This document shows positions 22,072 to 30,686 of a stretch of DNA of 36,467 nt, piece by piece. The stretch is from Cyanobacteria bacterium RM1_2_2. Its GTDB lineage: Bacteria > Cyanobacteriota > Cyanobacteriia > Elainellales > Elainellaceae. The stretch lies in the NCBI GenBank assembly GCA_012033495.1, contig JAAUQT010000034.1:1-36467 (forward strand), written 5' to 3'. Numbering within the stretch: the stretch's first letter is position 1; each line of letters opens with the position of its first letter. The notes beneath the pieces were generated by a model. The model saw nothing but the letters and a program-made list of their open reading frames with translations. It was not told the DNA's origin and searched no databases. Made by a program: the position numbers and the translations under genes.

Positions 22072-23991
22072 CACCGATGCAATGTCCTCGGCTGTAGTTT
22101 GAGGATGGAAGTAATCGTAGATTTGCTGCGCCATTTTTGCGCCAATTCCCGGCACTTCGGCGATTTGTTTCGGGGTGGCTTCCCGCAGGTAGTCGATCGA
22201 GCGGAAGTGAGCCAACAGTTGCTTTTGGCGATGATGCCCTAAGCCAGGAATTTCGTCGAGGCGAGAACGCCGCATCCGGTCACTGCGCTGCTGGCGGTGG
22301 AAGCTGACGGCAAATCGGTGAGCTTCGTCTCGCAAACGGCGCAATAGCTGGACTCCAGGCTGTTCGGCATCAGTCTGTAAAGGAATTGATTCGCCCGGCA
22401 AAAAGATCTCTTCGCGCTGTTTCGCCAAACTAACAACCTTTACATCCTCCAGCAAATTCATTTCTCGCAGCACTTCCACTACCGCCGAAAGCTGACCCTT
22501 GCCGCCGTCGATCATCACTAAATCGGGAAAGTCAGAATGATTCGCAGACGAAAGAATCGAAGTTTTGCTGTCCTCTTTTCTGCCGCCTTCATACTTTCTA
22601 AACCGCCGCCGAATCACTTCTGCCATGCTGGCAAAATCGTCAGAGTGGCCAGAACGCACGGTTGGATTCTTGATTTTATAGTGACGGTAATGTTGCTTGG
22701 CGGGTAATCCATCCACGAATACAACCTGGGAGGCTACTGCATCCGAGCCTTGAATGTGTGAGATGTCGTATCCTTCGATCCGATGTGGCATATCGGGCAG
22801 ATCAAGAATCGTCGCCAGATCGAGCATGGCTTGGTTGTTGCGATCGGCAAACCGCTGAGTTCGGGCGAGTTCATATCCAGCATTCCGTTCCACCATTTCG
22901 ATCAAGTCAGCTTTCGACTGCCGCTGGGGAACATACAAGTTAATTTTGCGACCCTTGCGCGTAGACAAAAACTCAGATAGCATTTCGGCTTCCGGCAACT
23001 CGTGCTGCGTCAAGATTTCTGCCGGAATTTCCACCGCTTCAACCGTTGAATAATGCTCCTCCAACACCCGCTGCAAAATTGCCCCCGGAGTCCCCGACTG
23101 GGCATCTGCCACAAATCCGAGCCGACCGACTAACCGCCCTGCCCGCACCTGAAACAGTTGAATGCAGGCATGGTGATCGTCCGCCATCAGCGCAATCGCA
23201 TCTCTGGAAACGGTGTCGTCAGGGAGGGCAACTTTCTGCTCAGAATTCAACGACTGGATAGCCTGAATCTGGTCACGCACGCGAGCCGCGTACTCAAAGT
23301 TCAACTCTTCCGCCGCTTTTTCCATCTGCGCCATCAGAATTTCTTCTAGCTCTTTGGTGCGTCCCTGAAAAATCATCACCACTTTCTGGATCATCTTGCG
23401 ATATTCTTCAGCCGTCACCAGCTTTTGGCAAACTCCCAAACAGCGCCCAATATCATAATTCAGGCAAGGACGATCTTTGAACAAAGGCTGGGGACGCTGA
23501 CGCAACGGAAAAATTCGCTTAATCAACCGCAGCGTACTTCTGAGGGCAAACACATCGACGTAGGGGCCATAGTACCGATCTTTCGCTTTGCCAAGATGCC
23601 GCTTGCGCGTGATAAAAATCCGGGGATATTCCTCGCTCCACGTCACGCACAGGTAAGGATATTTCTTGTCGTCCTTCAGCAGCACATTGAAATGCGGCTG
23701 ATGTTGCTTAATCAGGTTGGCTTCCAGCGCCAAAGCTTCGGCTTCGGTATCAGTGACAATAAACTCAATTTCTGCCACCTGCATCACCATTAAAGCAATG
23801 CGCGGATTTCGGTCAAGATCTTCTCGAAAGTAAGACCGCACCCGCGACCGCAGCTTCTTCGACTTGCCGATGTAGAGAATTTGATCCGTTACATCCCGCA
23901 TGAAGTATACCCCCGGTTCTGGCGGAATCTCCTTCAGGCGAGCTTCCAGGCGATCGGGTTCTTTGACAAGCGGCACAAGTTTGGTAGGCAT
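22069..23991 (-). CDS. uvrC: Excinuclease ABC subunit C
   Basis: 640 residues from the ATG at 23991 ([20 protein letters not shown]). The frame stays open upstream to 24150, but that part is low-complexity repeat DNA. UvrC makes both incisions in nucleotide excision repair with UvrAB. Domains: GIY-YIG (about 25-105, [19 protein letters not shown]), Cys-rich region ([13 protein letters not shown]), UvrB-binding UVR motif ([16 protein letters not shown]), RNase H-like endonuclease (about 400-560, [16 protein letters not shown] and [11 protein letters not shown]) and tandem HhH at the C-terminus ([33 protein letters not shown]). Complete. Its stop codon coincides with the end of a dispersed repeat. 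Confidence 0.97.
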   Translation of the reverse strand: MPTKLVPLVKEPDRLEARLKEIPPEPGVYFMRDVTDQILYIGKSKKLRSRVRSYFREDLDRNPRIALMVMQVAEIEFIVTDTEAEALALEANLIKQHQPHFNVLLKDDKKYPYLCVTWSEEYPRIFITRKRHLGKAKDRYYGPYVDVFALRSTLRLIKRIFPLRQRPQPLFKDRPCLNYDIGRCLGVCQKLVTAEEYRKMIQKVVMIFQGRTKELEEILMAQMEKAAEELNFEYAARVRDQIQAIQSLNSEQKVALPDDTVSRDAIALMADDHHACIQLFQVRAGRLVGRLGFVADAQSGTPGAILQRVLEEHYSTVEAVEIPAEILTQHELPEAEMLSEFLSTRKGRKINLYVPQRQSKADLIEMVERNAGYELARTQRFADRNNQAMLDLATILDLPDMPHRIEGYDISHIQGSDAVASQVVFVDGLPAKQHYRHYKIKNPTVRSGHSDDFASMAEVIRRRFRKYEGGRKEDSKTSILSSANHSDFPDLVMIDGGKGQLSAVVEVLREMNLLEDVKVVSLAKQREEIFLPGESIPLQTDAEQPGVQLLRRLRDEAHRFAVSFHRQQRSDRMRRSRLDEIPGLGHHRQKQLLAHFRSIDYLREATPKQIAEVPGIGAKMAQQIYDYFHPQTTAEDIASV

Positions 23992-24129
23992 AAGCGCGGA
24001 GGGGCAGGGGCAGACCAGTCTCCTTTCTAGAATACTGTGCCGTCCGAGTCTTGTAGAGGGGCAACGCCGAAGCAAAGGGGTGAAGTTTCCGGCGTTGCGA
24101 ATCGATGAACAGATGAGTAAGGAGCTTTC

Positions 24130-24167
24130 CCCATCTACCCATCTACCCATCTATCCAAAATCCAAAA
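24130..24167. repeat. Short tandem repeats between uvrC and the protease gene
   Basis: Three copies of CCCATCTA (24130-24153) are followed by two copies of TCCAAAA (24154-24167). They lie in the 180-bp gap and explain the spurious upstream extension of the uvrC frame. Confidence 0.85.
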
Positions 24168-24171
24168 TCCC

Positions 24172-25296
24172 CTACGGACAAGGTTCGCCATTCATCCCGC
24201 TGGGCGGCATCGAAAAGGGCATTCCACCAAACGGCGGCATTCCGGGCTGCATCTGTCTACCTATCCCCGGAGGCGACATCGGCATTCTCCCTCCAAAAGG
24301 GCTGCCTCCTGGCATCTCTCCTGGCATCTCTCCCGGCATTCCTCCCATCGGCGGCCGCATACCAGTTGGGGGCTGGGCTTCTGATGGGGCTGATGGTGTA
24401 CCAGAGGTAAGCGCCGCCAGATTTTGCTGTACCAGTCCGGTCGAGATCGCAACTGTGGTGGCATTATCGGGCAGTTGTGGATTCACGGCAGTATTAATCC
24501 CAATCACTTCACCTTGCTGATTCAACAGCGGTCCACCAGAATTACCCGGATGCACTTCTGCGCTAGTAAGAATAATTCCATCTTGAGTCAGTCGCTTGAG
24601 AATGCCCCTGGTCACAACTTCTGGACGCGCATAGGGTGCGCCAATCGCCCACACTTCTTCGCCTTCTTGGGGTTGCCCTCCTGCTAATTTTGCAACGGGT
24701 AGATCACTAGCTCCATTGATGCGTACTAAAGCCAAATCGCGGAAAATATCACCCTGGCCGGTGCCGGGATGCACGACTGTAGCAGAAAGCTCTTGAGCAT
24801 CCGACAGGCGCACTTTCCAATTGCCAGAACCCGCCCCGCGCACCACATGGCTGTTTGTGAGAATTAATCCGTCTGGTGAAAGGATAATTCCAGAACCAAC
24901 GGCATTTGCGCTACGCAGCATGACCACGGAGCGATTGGCATCAGCAATTGGATCGGGCGTATCAGCAGGCAAATCAGGATCGCGGGGTGGTTGCACCAAT
25001 GAGTTAGCAATTTGCGGAATTTTGGCAAACGGATTGGCTTGGATGCCTGCCTGAGACGACGACCCAATCGATTCGGGTTGAGCCTCATAGTTCCACATGC
25101 TGCCGTCAGAGTTGCCGTTAGAAGTGACAGCAGGCGCTACAAACTTACTGCCTGCTACAACAGCAATGGTCAGCGCTGCCCAGCGGAGTAATTGAGAAGC
25201 AACTCGCTGCCGTTTCGCCAGTTTTCTAGCTTTGCGGTGTTTCTTTTTCAGAGGGCGAGGTTTCAGAGAAGGTTGAGCCAGTTGAGATTGAGCCAT
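24172..25296 (-). CDS. HtrA-like trypsin-type serine protease without PDZ, membrane-anchored
   Basis: 374 residues. A basic N-terminus (residues 12-32, many Lys/Arg) is followed by one membrane segment (about 34-56), giving an N-in anchor. Chymotrypsin/DegP-like protease domain about 120-290 with His-150 (LTNSHVV), Asp-187 (FRDLALV) and Ser-253 (HPGNSGGPLL). The catalytic triad is complete. No PDZ domain follows. Instead, residues about 300-374 are an unusual Met/Pro/Gly-rich tail (PPMGGMPGEMPGEMPGG-type repeats) ending in CP. It probably acts in periplasmic or lumenal protein quality control. ATG at 25296. Confidence 0.88.
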   Translation of the reverse strand: MAQSQLAQPSLKPRPLKKKHRKARKLAKRQRVASQLLRWAALTIAVVAGSKFVAPAVTSNGNSDGSMWNYEAQPESIGSSSQAGIQANPFAKIPQIANSLVQPPRDPDLPADTPDPIADANRSVVMLRSANAVGSGIILSPDGLILTNSHVVRGAGSGNWKVRLSDAQELSATVVHPGTGQGDIFRDLALVRINGASDLPVAKLAGGQPQEGEEVWAIGAPYARPEVVTRGILKRLTQDGIILTSAEVHPGNSGGPLLNQQGEVIGINTAVNPQLPDNATTVAISTGLVQQNLAALTSGTPSAPSEAQPPTGMRPPMGGMPGEMPGEMPGGSPFGGRMPMSPPGIGRQMQPGMPPFGGMPFSMPPSGMNGEPCP

Positions 25297-25869
25297 AGGT
25301 TACACTCGTCGCTGCTATGCAAGGGTCGGCAAAGCCAGCTTTGGCGGTAGAAACCCTGCACCCTATTCCGACTCAGAGCAGGAATGGCAAAAGGGACGTT
25401 GGCAAAGCGGGTGCATGTCAGAGAAAGCCGCTTGTCAAAGCTGATTGCAGCCATTGTAGATCAAATGTACTACTTTGGAAAGCGTTTTTAGGAATTCTCT
25501 TCACCCATGGATAGACCCTGGATAAATCAGCAATCCTTGGCTCAACCCATCGTGATCAAACAGATGGATCGGCGAGTGCAGCTTTCAGGGGCACAATGGA
25601 AGCTCTCAGAGTCGAACAAGCCAAACAGCAGCTTGCCAACCTACTCGAACGCTGAAGCAAGCGAGGGATTGATCCAGATGGGCCGTAGGTGGCAATCATC
25701 AGAAGGTGACGATCATCAGAAGTTTGGACGCCTCTTGCCCGCGCCAAGTCAGGGAATCTGGACAGCTTGTGAGTAAAAATCAGGGATTGATCCGACACAA
25801 GCCCTAAAATAGCTATTATTGTTACAGTTTATCGTAGTCATACTCACTTCGCCTTATCCAATATTCATC
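25297..25869. other. Intergenic region with possible Uma2 tail remnant
   Basis: About 570 bp between divergent promoters. No intact gene is supported. Around 25600-25690 the plus strand reads EQAKQQLANLLER and, after a frame change, GIDPDG, which resembles the C-terminal tail common in Uma2-family proteins. The signal is weak and could be chance. The leuA promoter should lie between about 25780 and 25860. Confidence 0.35.
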
Positions 25870-27402
25870 ATGAACACCCCAGCCTGCGACCGCATCATTA
25901 TTTTTGATACCACCCTCCGCGACGGTGAGCAGTCTCCCGGAGCCACCTTGAACGTGGAAGAAAAGCTAACGATTGCCAAGCAGCTCGCGCGGCTGGGGGT
26001 TGATGTGATTGAAGCTGGGTTTCCCTTTGCCAGTCCGGGCGATTTTGAGGCAGTCAGCAAAATTGCTCAGCAGGTTGGCACAGAAGAGGGCCCGACGATT
26101 TGTGGTTTAGCCCGCGCCACCAAGCAAGATATTGAATCTGCTGCCAAAGCGGTGTCTTTCGCCGCCAAACCACGCATTCACACTTTTCTAGCCACTTCAG
26201 ATATTCACCTGGAATATAAGCTGAAGAAAACTCGTCAAGACGTGCTGCAAATCGCGCCAGAAATGGTGGCTTATGCGAAGACGTTTGTTAACGATGTAGA
26301 GTTTTCGCCCGAAGATGCCGGACGCTCTGATCCAGAATTTCTTTATCAGGTATTGGAACGCGCCATTGCCGCTGGAGCGACGACGATTAATATTCCAGAT
26401 ACAGTTGGATATACAACCCCATCAGAATTTGGTGGTTTAATCAAAGGGATTAAGGAGAACGTTCCGAATATCGATCAGGCGATTATCTCAGTACATGGTC
26501 ATAATGATCTCGGTTTAGCCGTTGCCAACTTTCTCGAAGCCGTCAAAAACGGAGCGCGGCAGCTAGAATGCACAATCAACGGGATTGGCGAACGGGCAGG
26601 AAATGCGGCGCTTGAAGAGCTAGTGATGGCGCTGCATGTGCGTCGGCAATATTTCAATCCCTTTTTCGGTCGTCCACCCGAATCGGAAGCGCCCTTAACC
26701 CAAATCGACACCCGCCAGCTTTACAAAACCTCTCGCTTGGTTTCTAATTTGACCGGAATGTTGGTGCAGCCTAACAAGGCTATTGTTGGCGCGAATGCCT
26801 TTGCTCACGAGTCAGGAATCCACCAGGATGGTGTGCTGAAGCATAAGCTCACCTACGAAATTATGGATGCGCAATCGATTGGGCTAACGGATAACCAGAT
26901 CGTGTTGGGTAAGCATTCTGGACGCAATGCCTTCCGAACTCGGCTAAAGGAACTCGGCTTCGAGCTTGCCGATCAGGAACTCAACCGCGCTTTTCTGCGG
27001 TTTAAAGAACTTGCCGACAAGAAGAAAGACGTGAGCGACTGGGATCTCGAAGCAATTGTTAACGATGAAGCGCAACAGGTTCCAGAATTGTTCAGGCTAG
27101 AGCATGTGCAGGTTTCCAGTGGCGATCATGCCCGCCCTACTGCCACCGTGACGCTCCGCACCCCAGACGGACAAGAACTCACCGATGCAGCAATCGGAAC
27201 CGGCCCCGTTGATGCGATTTACAAGGCAATCAATCGCGTGGTCGATATTCCAAATCAACTGATCGAGTTTTCGGTGCAGTCGGTTACGGCTGGAATTGAC
27301 GCCATCGGGGAGGTGACGATTCGCTTGCAGCACGACGATCGGATTTTTCAGGTCACGGGGCAAATACCGATATCATCGTTGCGTCGGCTCATGCTTATGT
27401 GA
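25870..27402 (+). CDS. leuA: 2-isopropylmalate synthase with frameshifted C-terminus
   Basis: 510 residues from the ATG at 25870. Catalyses acetyl-CoA + 2-oxoisovalerate to 2-isopropylmalate, the first step of leucine synthesis. Catalytic TIM barrel about 8-280 ([17 protein letters not shown]; metal ligands in [14 protein letters not shown]), linker ([19 protein letters not shown]), and C-terminal LeuA regulatory domain from about 385. The final residues [12 protein letters not shown] are out of frame: the expected [20 protein letters not shown] continues in another frame to 27485. The break is explained by loss of one copy of a 7-bp repeat (ACGGGGC, 27355-27361). The barrel is intact, so catalysis may survive, but leucine feedback control may be changed. 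Confidence 0.95.
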   Translation: MNTPACDRIIIFDTTLRDGEQSPGATLNVEEKLTIAKQLARLGVDVIEAGFPFASPGDFEAVSKIAQQVGTEEGPTICGLARATKQDIESAAKAVSFAAKPRIHTFLATSDIHLEYKLKKTRQDVLQIAPEMVAYAKTFVNDVEFSPEDAGRSDPEFLYQVLERAIAAGATTINIPDTVGYTTPSEFGGLIKGIKENVPNIDQAIISVHGHNDLGLAVANFLEAVKNGARQLECTINGIGERAGNAALEELVMALHVRRQYFNPFFGRPPESEAPLTQIDTRQLYKTSRLVSNLTGMLVQPNKAIVGANAFAHESGIHQDGVLKHKLTYEIMDAQSIGLTDNQIVLGKHSGRNAFRTRLKELGFELADQELNRAFLRFKELADKKKDVSDWDLEAIVNDEAQQVPELFRLEHVQVSSGDHARPTATVTLRTPDGQELTDAAIGTGPVDAIYKAINRVVDIPNQLIEFSVQSVTAGIDAIGEVTIRLQHDDRIFQVTGQIPISSLRRLMLM

Positions 27403-27485
27403 GTGCATTAAATCGGCTGTATGCCTCCTTGCAACAGGGAAAGCCGTTGCATCCTCAGCATGATGAAGTGCAGCCTGTGAGTTAG
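27403..27485 (+). pseudogene. leuA: Displaced 3' end of leuA
   Basis: In the frame one step off the leuA frame, codons from 27362 read [20 protein letters not shown], continuing [20 protein letters not shown], Ser and stop (TAG 27483-27485). This is the normal LeuA C-terminus. It is separated from the gene only by the 7-bp deletion at 27355-27361. A sequencing or assembly error, or reversible slippage, would restore it. The gap 27486-27656 holds no gene. Confidence 0.85.
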
Positions 27486-27656
27486 CGCATGAGAGAGGAG
27501 GATGAATCTCGAAGATTCCTGGCTTCTTAATCTGTGTTATTCAACCATCGTGAAATTTTCAGAGAAGAAGTCGGGGATCTGTCTCGCTACAATGCCTTTA
27601 CAATAAGAGGATATTGAGATTTGTAACATTGTGATTTATCGCCAGTGAGGGTCGCC

Positions 27657-28676
27657 ATGACTTCAGCCGTTGTGATCGAAAAACTCCAGAAACGCTATGG
27701 TGCAGTAGAAGCCGTCAAAGATGTTTCGCTGCGAGTTGAACCCGGAGAAATTTTTGGCTTACTTGGCCCGAACGGCGCAGGCAAAACTACGACACTGCGC
27801 TGCCTCTGTACGTTGGCTACCCCCGACGCAGGCAAAATTGAAGTATCCGGCATCTCTGTGTTGGAGTCTCCGAAACTGGCGCGGCAAAAGTTGGGCTATG
27901 TGGCGCAGGAAGTTGCGCTCGACAAAGTGCTGACCGGACGCGAACTGTTGCAGCTACAGGCAGCGATTTATCATCTCCCGGCAGTGACGATCAAACCTCA
28001 GATCGAGCGTGCCCTTTCCCTACTTGGGTTGCAAGACTGGGCAGATAAAAAAACGGGCACTTATTCCGGTGGTCTGAAGAAACGATTGGATTTGGCGGCT
28101 GGGCTGCTGCATCAACCTGATGTGCTGGTGTTAGATGAGCCGACCGTAGGACTAGACATCGAGAGCCGTGTTGTGGTGTGGGATTTTCTGCGCAGCCTGC
28201 GTGATAACGGCACAACGGTGATGCTGACGAGTCATTATCTCGAAGAAGTGGATGCGCTTGCCGATCGGGTAGCCATCATTGACAAAGGCGTCGTCATTGC
28301 GGCTGGAACGCCCTCAGAACTGAAAGATCGGGTCGGGGGCGATCGGGTGACGCTGCGCATCCGCGAGTTTACGCCCGTCGAAGAAGCTGAAAACGCCAAA
28401 ACCATGCTGCAATCGATGCCGTTTGTGCAGGAGGTGATCGTCAATTCGGCGCAGGGGAATTCGCTGAATTTGGTAGTGGCGCCCCAAAGCGATGCCTTGA
28501 TCACGATTCAGCAAGCATTGAAAGAAGCCGGATTGCCCACTTTCGGCATTTCTCAGTCGCGCCCTAGCCTGGATGATGTTTATCTCGCTGCGACTGGTCG
28601 AACCCTGCTTGATGCAGAACTCGCTGCCGCCGGATCGCGCGATCTAAAAGCTGAGCGCAAACAAAACATGCGGTAA
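27657..28676 (+). CDS. ABC transporter ATP-binding protein (ABC-2/DrrA type)
   Basis: 339 residues from the ATG at 27657 (GAGG six bases upstream; a GTG at 27645 is less likely). Walker A GPNGAGKT (37-44), Q-loop Gln-84, signature YSGGLKKR (136-142), Walker B VLVLDEP (156-162), switch His-193. The layout and C-terminal extension (about 225-339, ending SLDDVYLAATGR) match the DrrA/NatA subgroup that pairs with ABC-2 membrane proteins for export of drugs, lipids or polysaccharides. No ABC-2 permease follows; the next genes are a 60-codon ORF and a NarL regulator. The partner may be encoded elsewhere. Confidence 0.92.
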   Translation: MTSAVVIEKLQKRYGAVEAVKDVSLRVEPGEIFGLLGPNGAGKTTTLRCLCTLATPDAGKIEVSGISVLESPKLARQKLGYVAQEVALDKVLTGRELLQLQAAIYHLPAVTIKPQIERALSLLGLQDWADKKTGTYSGGLKKRLDLAAGLLHQPDVLVLDEPTVGLDIESRVVVWDFLRSLRDNGTTVMLTSHYLEEVDALADRVAIIDKGVVIAAGTPSELKDRVGGDRVTLRIREFTPVEEAENAKTMLQSMPFVQEVIVNSAQGNSLNLVVAPQSDALITIQQALKEAGLPTFGISQSRPSLDDVYLAATGRTLLDAELAAAGSRDLKAERKQNMR

Positions 28677-28858
28677 TGTCCCAATCTCTTGGAGTGTCCC
28701 CTATCCTCTATTCGCTCGGCTTAAACCTTGAGAAGGACTTTAGCAGTAAGATTAAGAAATTCCTACCTCTATTGGAGGAAGCAACTCTGCAAAACATCCG
28801 TCATAATTCAGAGTTATCGACATCGTTTCTTTCATATTGGAACTTTACAGGCTGGTAG
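28676..28858 (+). CDS. Possible 60-residue ORF coupled to the ABC ATPase gene
   Basis: ATG overlaps the stop of the ABC gene (TAATG at 28674-28678), a typical coupling arrangement. The predicted protein (begins MSQSLGVSPILYSLGLNLEK, ends YWNFTGW) has no membrane segment and no recognised family. The same stretch must contain the promoter of the following regulator gene, so it may be non-coding. Confidence 0.3.
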   Translation: MSQSLGVSPILYSLGLNLEKDFSSKIKKFLPLLEEATLQNIRHNSELSTSFLSYWNFTGW

Positions 28859-28863
28859 GGGCA

Positions 28864-29583
28864 ATGGGTGAAATTTCCGTCGCTTTAATTGAAGATCACG
28901 ATTTAACCAGAGTTGGCTTAAAAGCTGCTTTGCAACGGCAGGAAGGCATTCAAGTAGTGGGCGAGGCGGCCAACGCTGCCCAAGGTTTGAAACTACTTGA
29001 GGCTTCTAGGCCAGATGTTGCCATTGTGGATATTGGGCTGCCTGATATGGACGGGATTGAACTGACTCGTCGGTTTAAGCAGAGCCATCCTGAACCAGCC
29101 GAAGAAAGAACTAAGGTTCTGATTCTAACCATGCACGACAGCGAAGATTCTGTTCTAGCAGCTTTCGCTGCGGGAGCCGATTCTTACTGCATGAAAGACA
29201 TTAGCACCGATCGCTTGGTTGAGGCGCTGCATTCCACCTATGGCGGCAATTCTTGGATCGACCCTGCGATTGCCACGATTGTCTTGCGGCAGATGCGGCA
29301 CAGTCCGGCGGGGGTTGGTGCAACAGAAACTGACAAAAAAGTCTCGATTGGGGCAGTGGAACCTGAATATGAGCAACTGCTGGAAAACTATCCACTCACC
29401 GAACGCGAGCTAGAAGTTTTAGAACTGATTGTAGCAGGGTGTAGCAATGCAGCAATTGCAGAAAAGCTTTACATCACGGTTGGCACTGTTAAAACTCATG
29501 TTCGCAATATCTTGAATAAGCTGTGTGCAGATGATCGGACTCAAGCTGCTGTTTTGGCACTGCGCTCTGGCTTAATTGGATAA
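28864..29583 (+). CDS. NarL/FixJ-family response regulator
   Basis: 239 residues. Receiver domain 1-125 with Glu-10/Asp-11 (IEDHD), phospho-Asp-56 (VAIVDIGLPDMDG), Thr-89 and Lys-111 (CMKDIS). LuxR-type HTH 175-239 (LTERELEVLELIVAGCSNAA, then TVGTVKTHVRNILNKL). It regulates transcription after phosphorylation by an unknown kinase; no kinase is adjacent. The ATG at 28864 is chosen because the receiver begins right there and GGGG lies upstream; a frame extension to 28837 adds nothing conserved. A terminator follows at 29603. Confidence 0.95.
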   Translation: MGEISVALIEDHDLTRVGLKAALQRQEGIQVVGEAANAAQGLKLLEASRPDVAIVDIGLPDMDGIELTRRFKQSHPEPAEERTKVLILTMHDSEDSVLAAFAAGADSYCMKDISTDRLVEALHSTYGGNSWIDPAIATIVLRQMRHSPAGVGATETDKKVSIGAVEPEYEQLLENYPLTERELEVLELIVAGCSNAAIAEKLYITVGTVKTHVRNILNKLCADDRTQAAVLALRSGLIG

Positions 29584-29602
29584 TGAGTGGGGTGATTGTT
29601 TT

Positions 29603-29645
29603 GATATAGCCTTCTACGAGAAAGACATGGGCGCTATATCTTTTT
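29603..29645 (+). terminator. Intrinsic terminator after the NarL-type regulator
   Basis: GATATAGC (29603-29610) pairs with GCTATATC (29633-29640) and is followed directly by TTTTT. The 22-nt loop is long for a terminator. Confidence 0.6.
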
Positions 29646-29749
29646 GTGTAAATGGTGAATAAACTTAATCTGACTTCAGGTGGATGGGTCAAATAGTGTT
29701 TTTGAATACACTGTAGGCAGTTCAACTAAAGTTTGATTAAGAGGTAATG

Positions 29750-29932
29750 ATGAGTACTGAAGATAAAGCTAAGGCAACTGCTAAAAATCTAGAAGGCAAG
29801 GCGCAGGAAGCAATGGGGAACATTAAAGGTGATCCTCAGGATAAAGCGGAAGGCAAAGCAAAACAGTCTGAAGCTGAGGCGCGCCATGCTGTAGAAGATA
29901 CGAAAGATGCTGTTAAGAAAGCGATTGATTAG
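29750..29932 (+). CDS. CsbD-family stress protein
   Basis: 60 residues from the second of two adjacent ATGs (29747 and 29750); AGAGG at 29740-29744 gives better spacing to 29750. The repeating KAKATAKNLEGKAQEAMGNI and GDPQDKAEGKAKQSEAEARH pattern is the CsbD-like family, small hydrophilic helical proteins induced by general stress in many bacteria (in Bacillus under sigma-B). Biochemical function unknown. A strong terminator follows at 29992. Confidence 0.92.
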   Translation: MSTEDKAKATAKNLEGKAQEAMGNIKGDPQDKAEGKAKQSEAEARHAVEDTKDAVKKAID

Positions 29933-29991
29933 TAGCGATAGGGTTGTTGCTGTTTGAATGGCAGTCCCTAAATTAGAGAAATAGGCGCAAG

Positions 29992-30023
29992 AAAGCTTGG
30001 GAGAACTTCTGCCCAAGCTTTTT
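29992..30023 (+). terminator. Intrinsic terminator after csbD-like gene
   Basis: Perfect 10-bp stem AAAGCTTGGG (29992-30001) / CCCAAGCTTT (30012-30021), 10-nt loop, ending in a T-run (TTTTT through 30023). Confidence 0.88.
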
Positions 30024-30216
30024 CAATTGATTGTCTACTTATATGGATAGCAGTTGGAGGGCTAGTTAGAATCACCTGGAACAATTAGGAAATATCAGAA
30101 AATGTCTGACTAAATACAAATTTTATAAGACTTTAATATATCCAACTCTCGATAGAAGACGCATTGATGAAACAAGTAGACGATATACATAAGACAAGCA
30201 TACGGGATATAGGATC

Positions 30217-30579
30217 ATGAGCAAAGAAAAAAACGTTCAAAAAGATGTTTCTGTAGATACTTATGATGCTCATATTGTGCCAGCCGAAACTGCGGCACGC
30301 AAAGAGCGCGAGGGTGATGCCTTCAAACATACGCCTCATCAGCCTGAAGACGCAGACATAGACACTTCCGCTGGTTACACCGTTGACAAAGAAGGACTGG
30401 TTAACAATTTTGCAATTGAGCCAGAGATGTATGTTAATGAGCCAGGTGACTTGCGGCAAAAAGAGGAAGAATTGGCGGCTGAACGTGCCCAAGAAATGGC
30501 TGAGGTGAATGACACTGACAAGCAGGGAGAATTAACTGCCGACCATGACAGTCGCGGCAAAGGGACAGGCATTATTTAA
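30217..30579 (+). CDS. Acidic, probably disordered protein of unknown function
   Basis: 120 residues, strongly hydrophilic, rich in Glu, Asp, Lys and Ala, with no hydrophobic core, membrane segment or Cys. It begins MSKEKNVQKDVSVDTYDAHI and ends TADHDSRGKGTGII. AGGA lies just before the ATG. I do not recognise a family. Its composition and place after a CsbD gene suggest a stress-related hydrophilin-like role (inference). A hairpin at 30648-30686 may end its transcript. Confidence 0.7.
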   Translation: MSKEKNVQKDVSVDTYDAHIVPAETAARKEREGDAFKHTPHQPEDADIDTSAGYTVDKEGLVNNFAIEPEMYVNEPGDLRQKEEELAAERAQEMAEVNDTDKQGELTADHDSRGKGTGII

Positions 30580-30647
30580 CCTGGTGAAATTCTAGCCCAA
30601 CCCGTGAGGCGCAATTTAAAAGTGGGGATAAGTTAGGGGGATAACCG

Positions 30648-30686
30648 TAGGTGTCAGGTGATCAACAGTCACGGGCACCTATTTAC
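30648..30686 (+). terminator. Possible terminator between convergent genes
   Basis: TAGGTG (30648-30653) pairs with CACCTA (30676-30681), with an inner GTGA/TCAC pairing, followed by TTTACTTT. Interrupted stem, so weak. It overlaps the last codons of the convergent EI24 gene. Confidence 0.4.

Noticed and set aside
23992-24150. 53-residue N-terminal extension of UvrC
   Set aside because: It consists of tandem 8-bp repeats and low-complexity sequence. UvrC family proteins start near [10 protein letters not shown], so 23991 is used.
25507-25776. 89-codon plus-strand ORF between the protease and leuA
   Set aside because: Composition and lack of motifs suggest chance. Only a weak Uma2-tail resemblance in a neighbouring frame is noted.
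29747-29749. First of two adjacent ATG codons as the CsbD start
   Set aside because: Spacing from AGAGG to 29747 is only two bases; the next ATG at 29750 is better placed. The difference is one residue.
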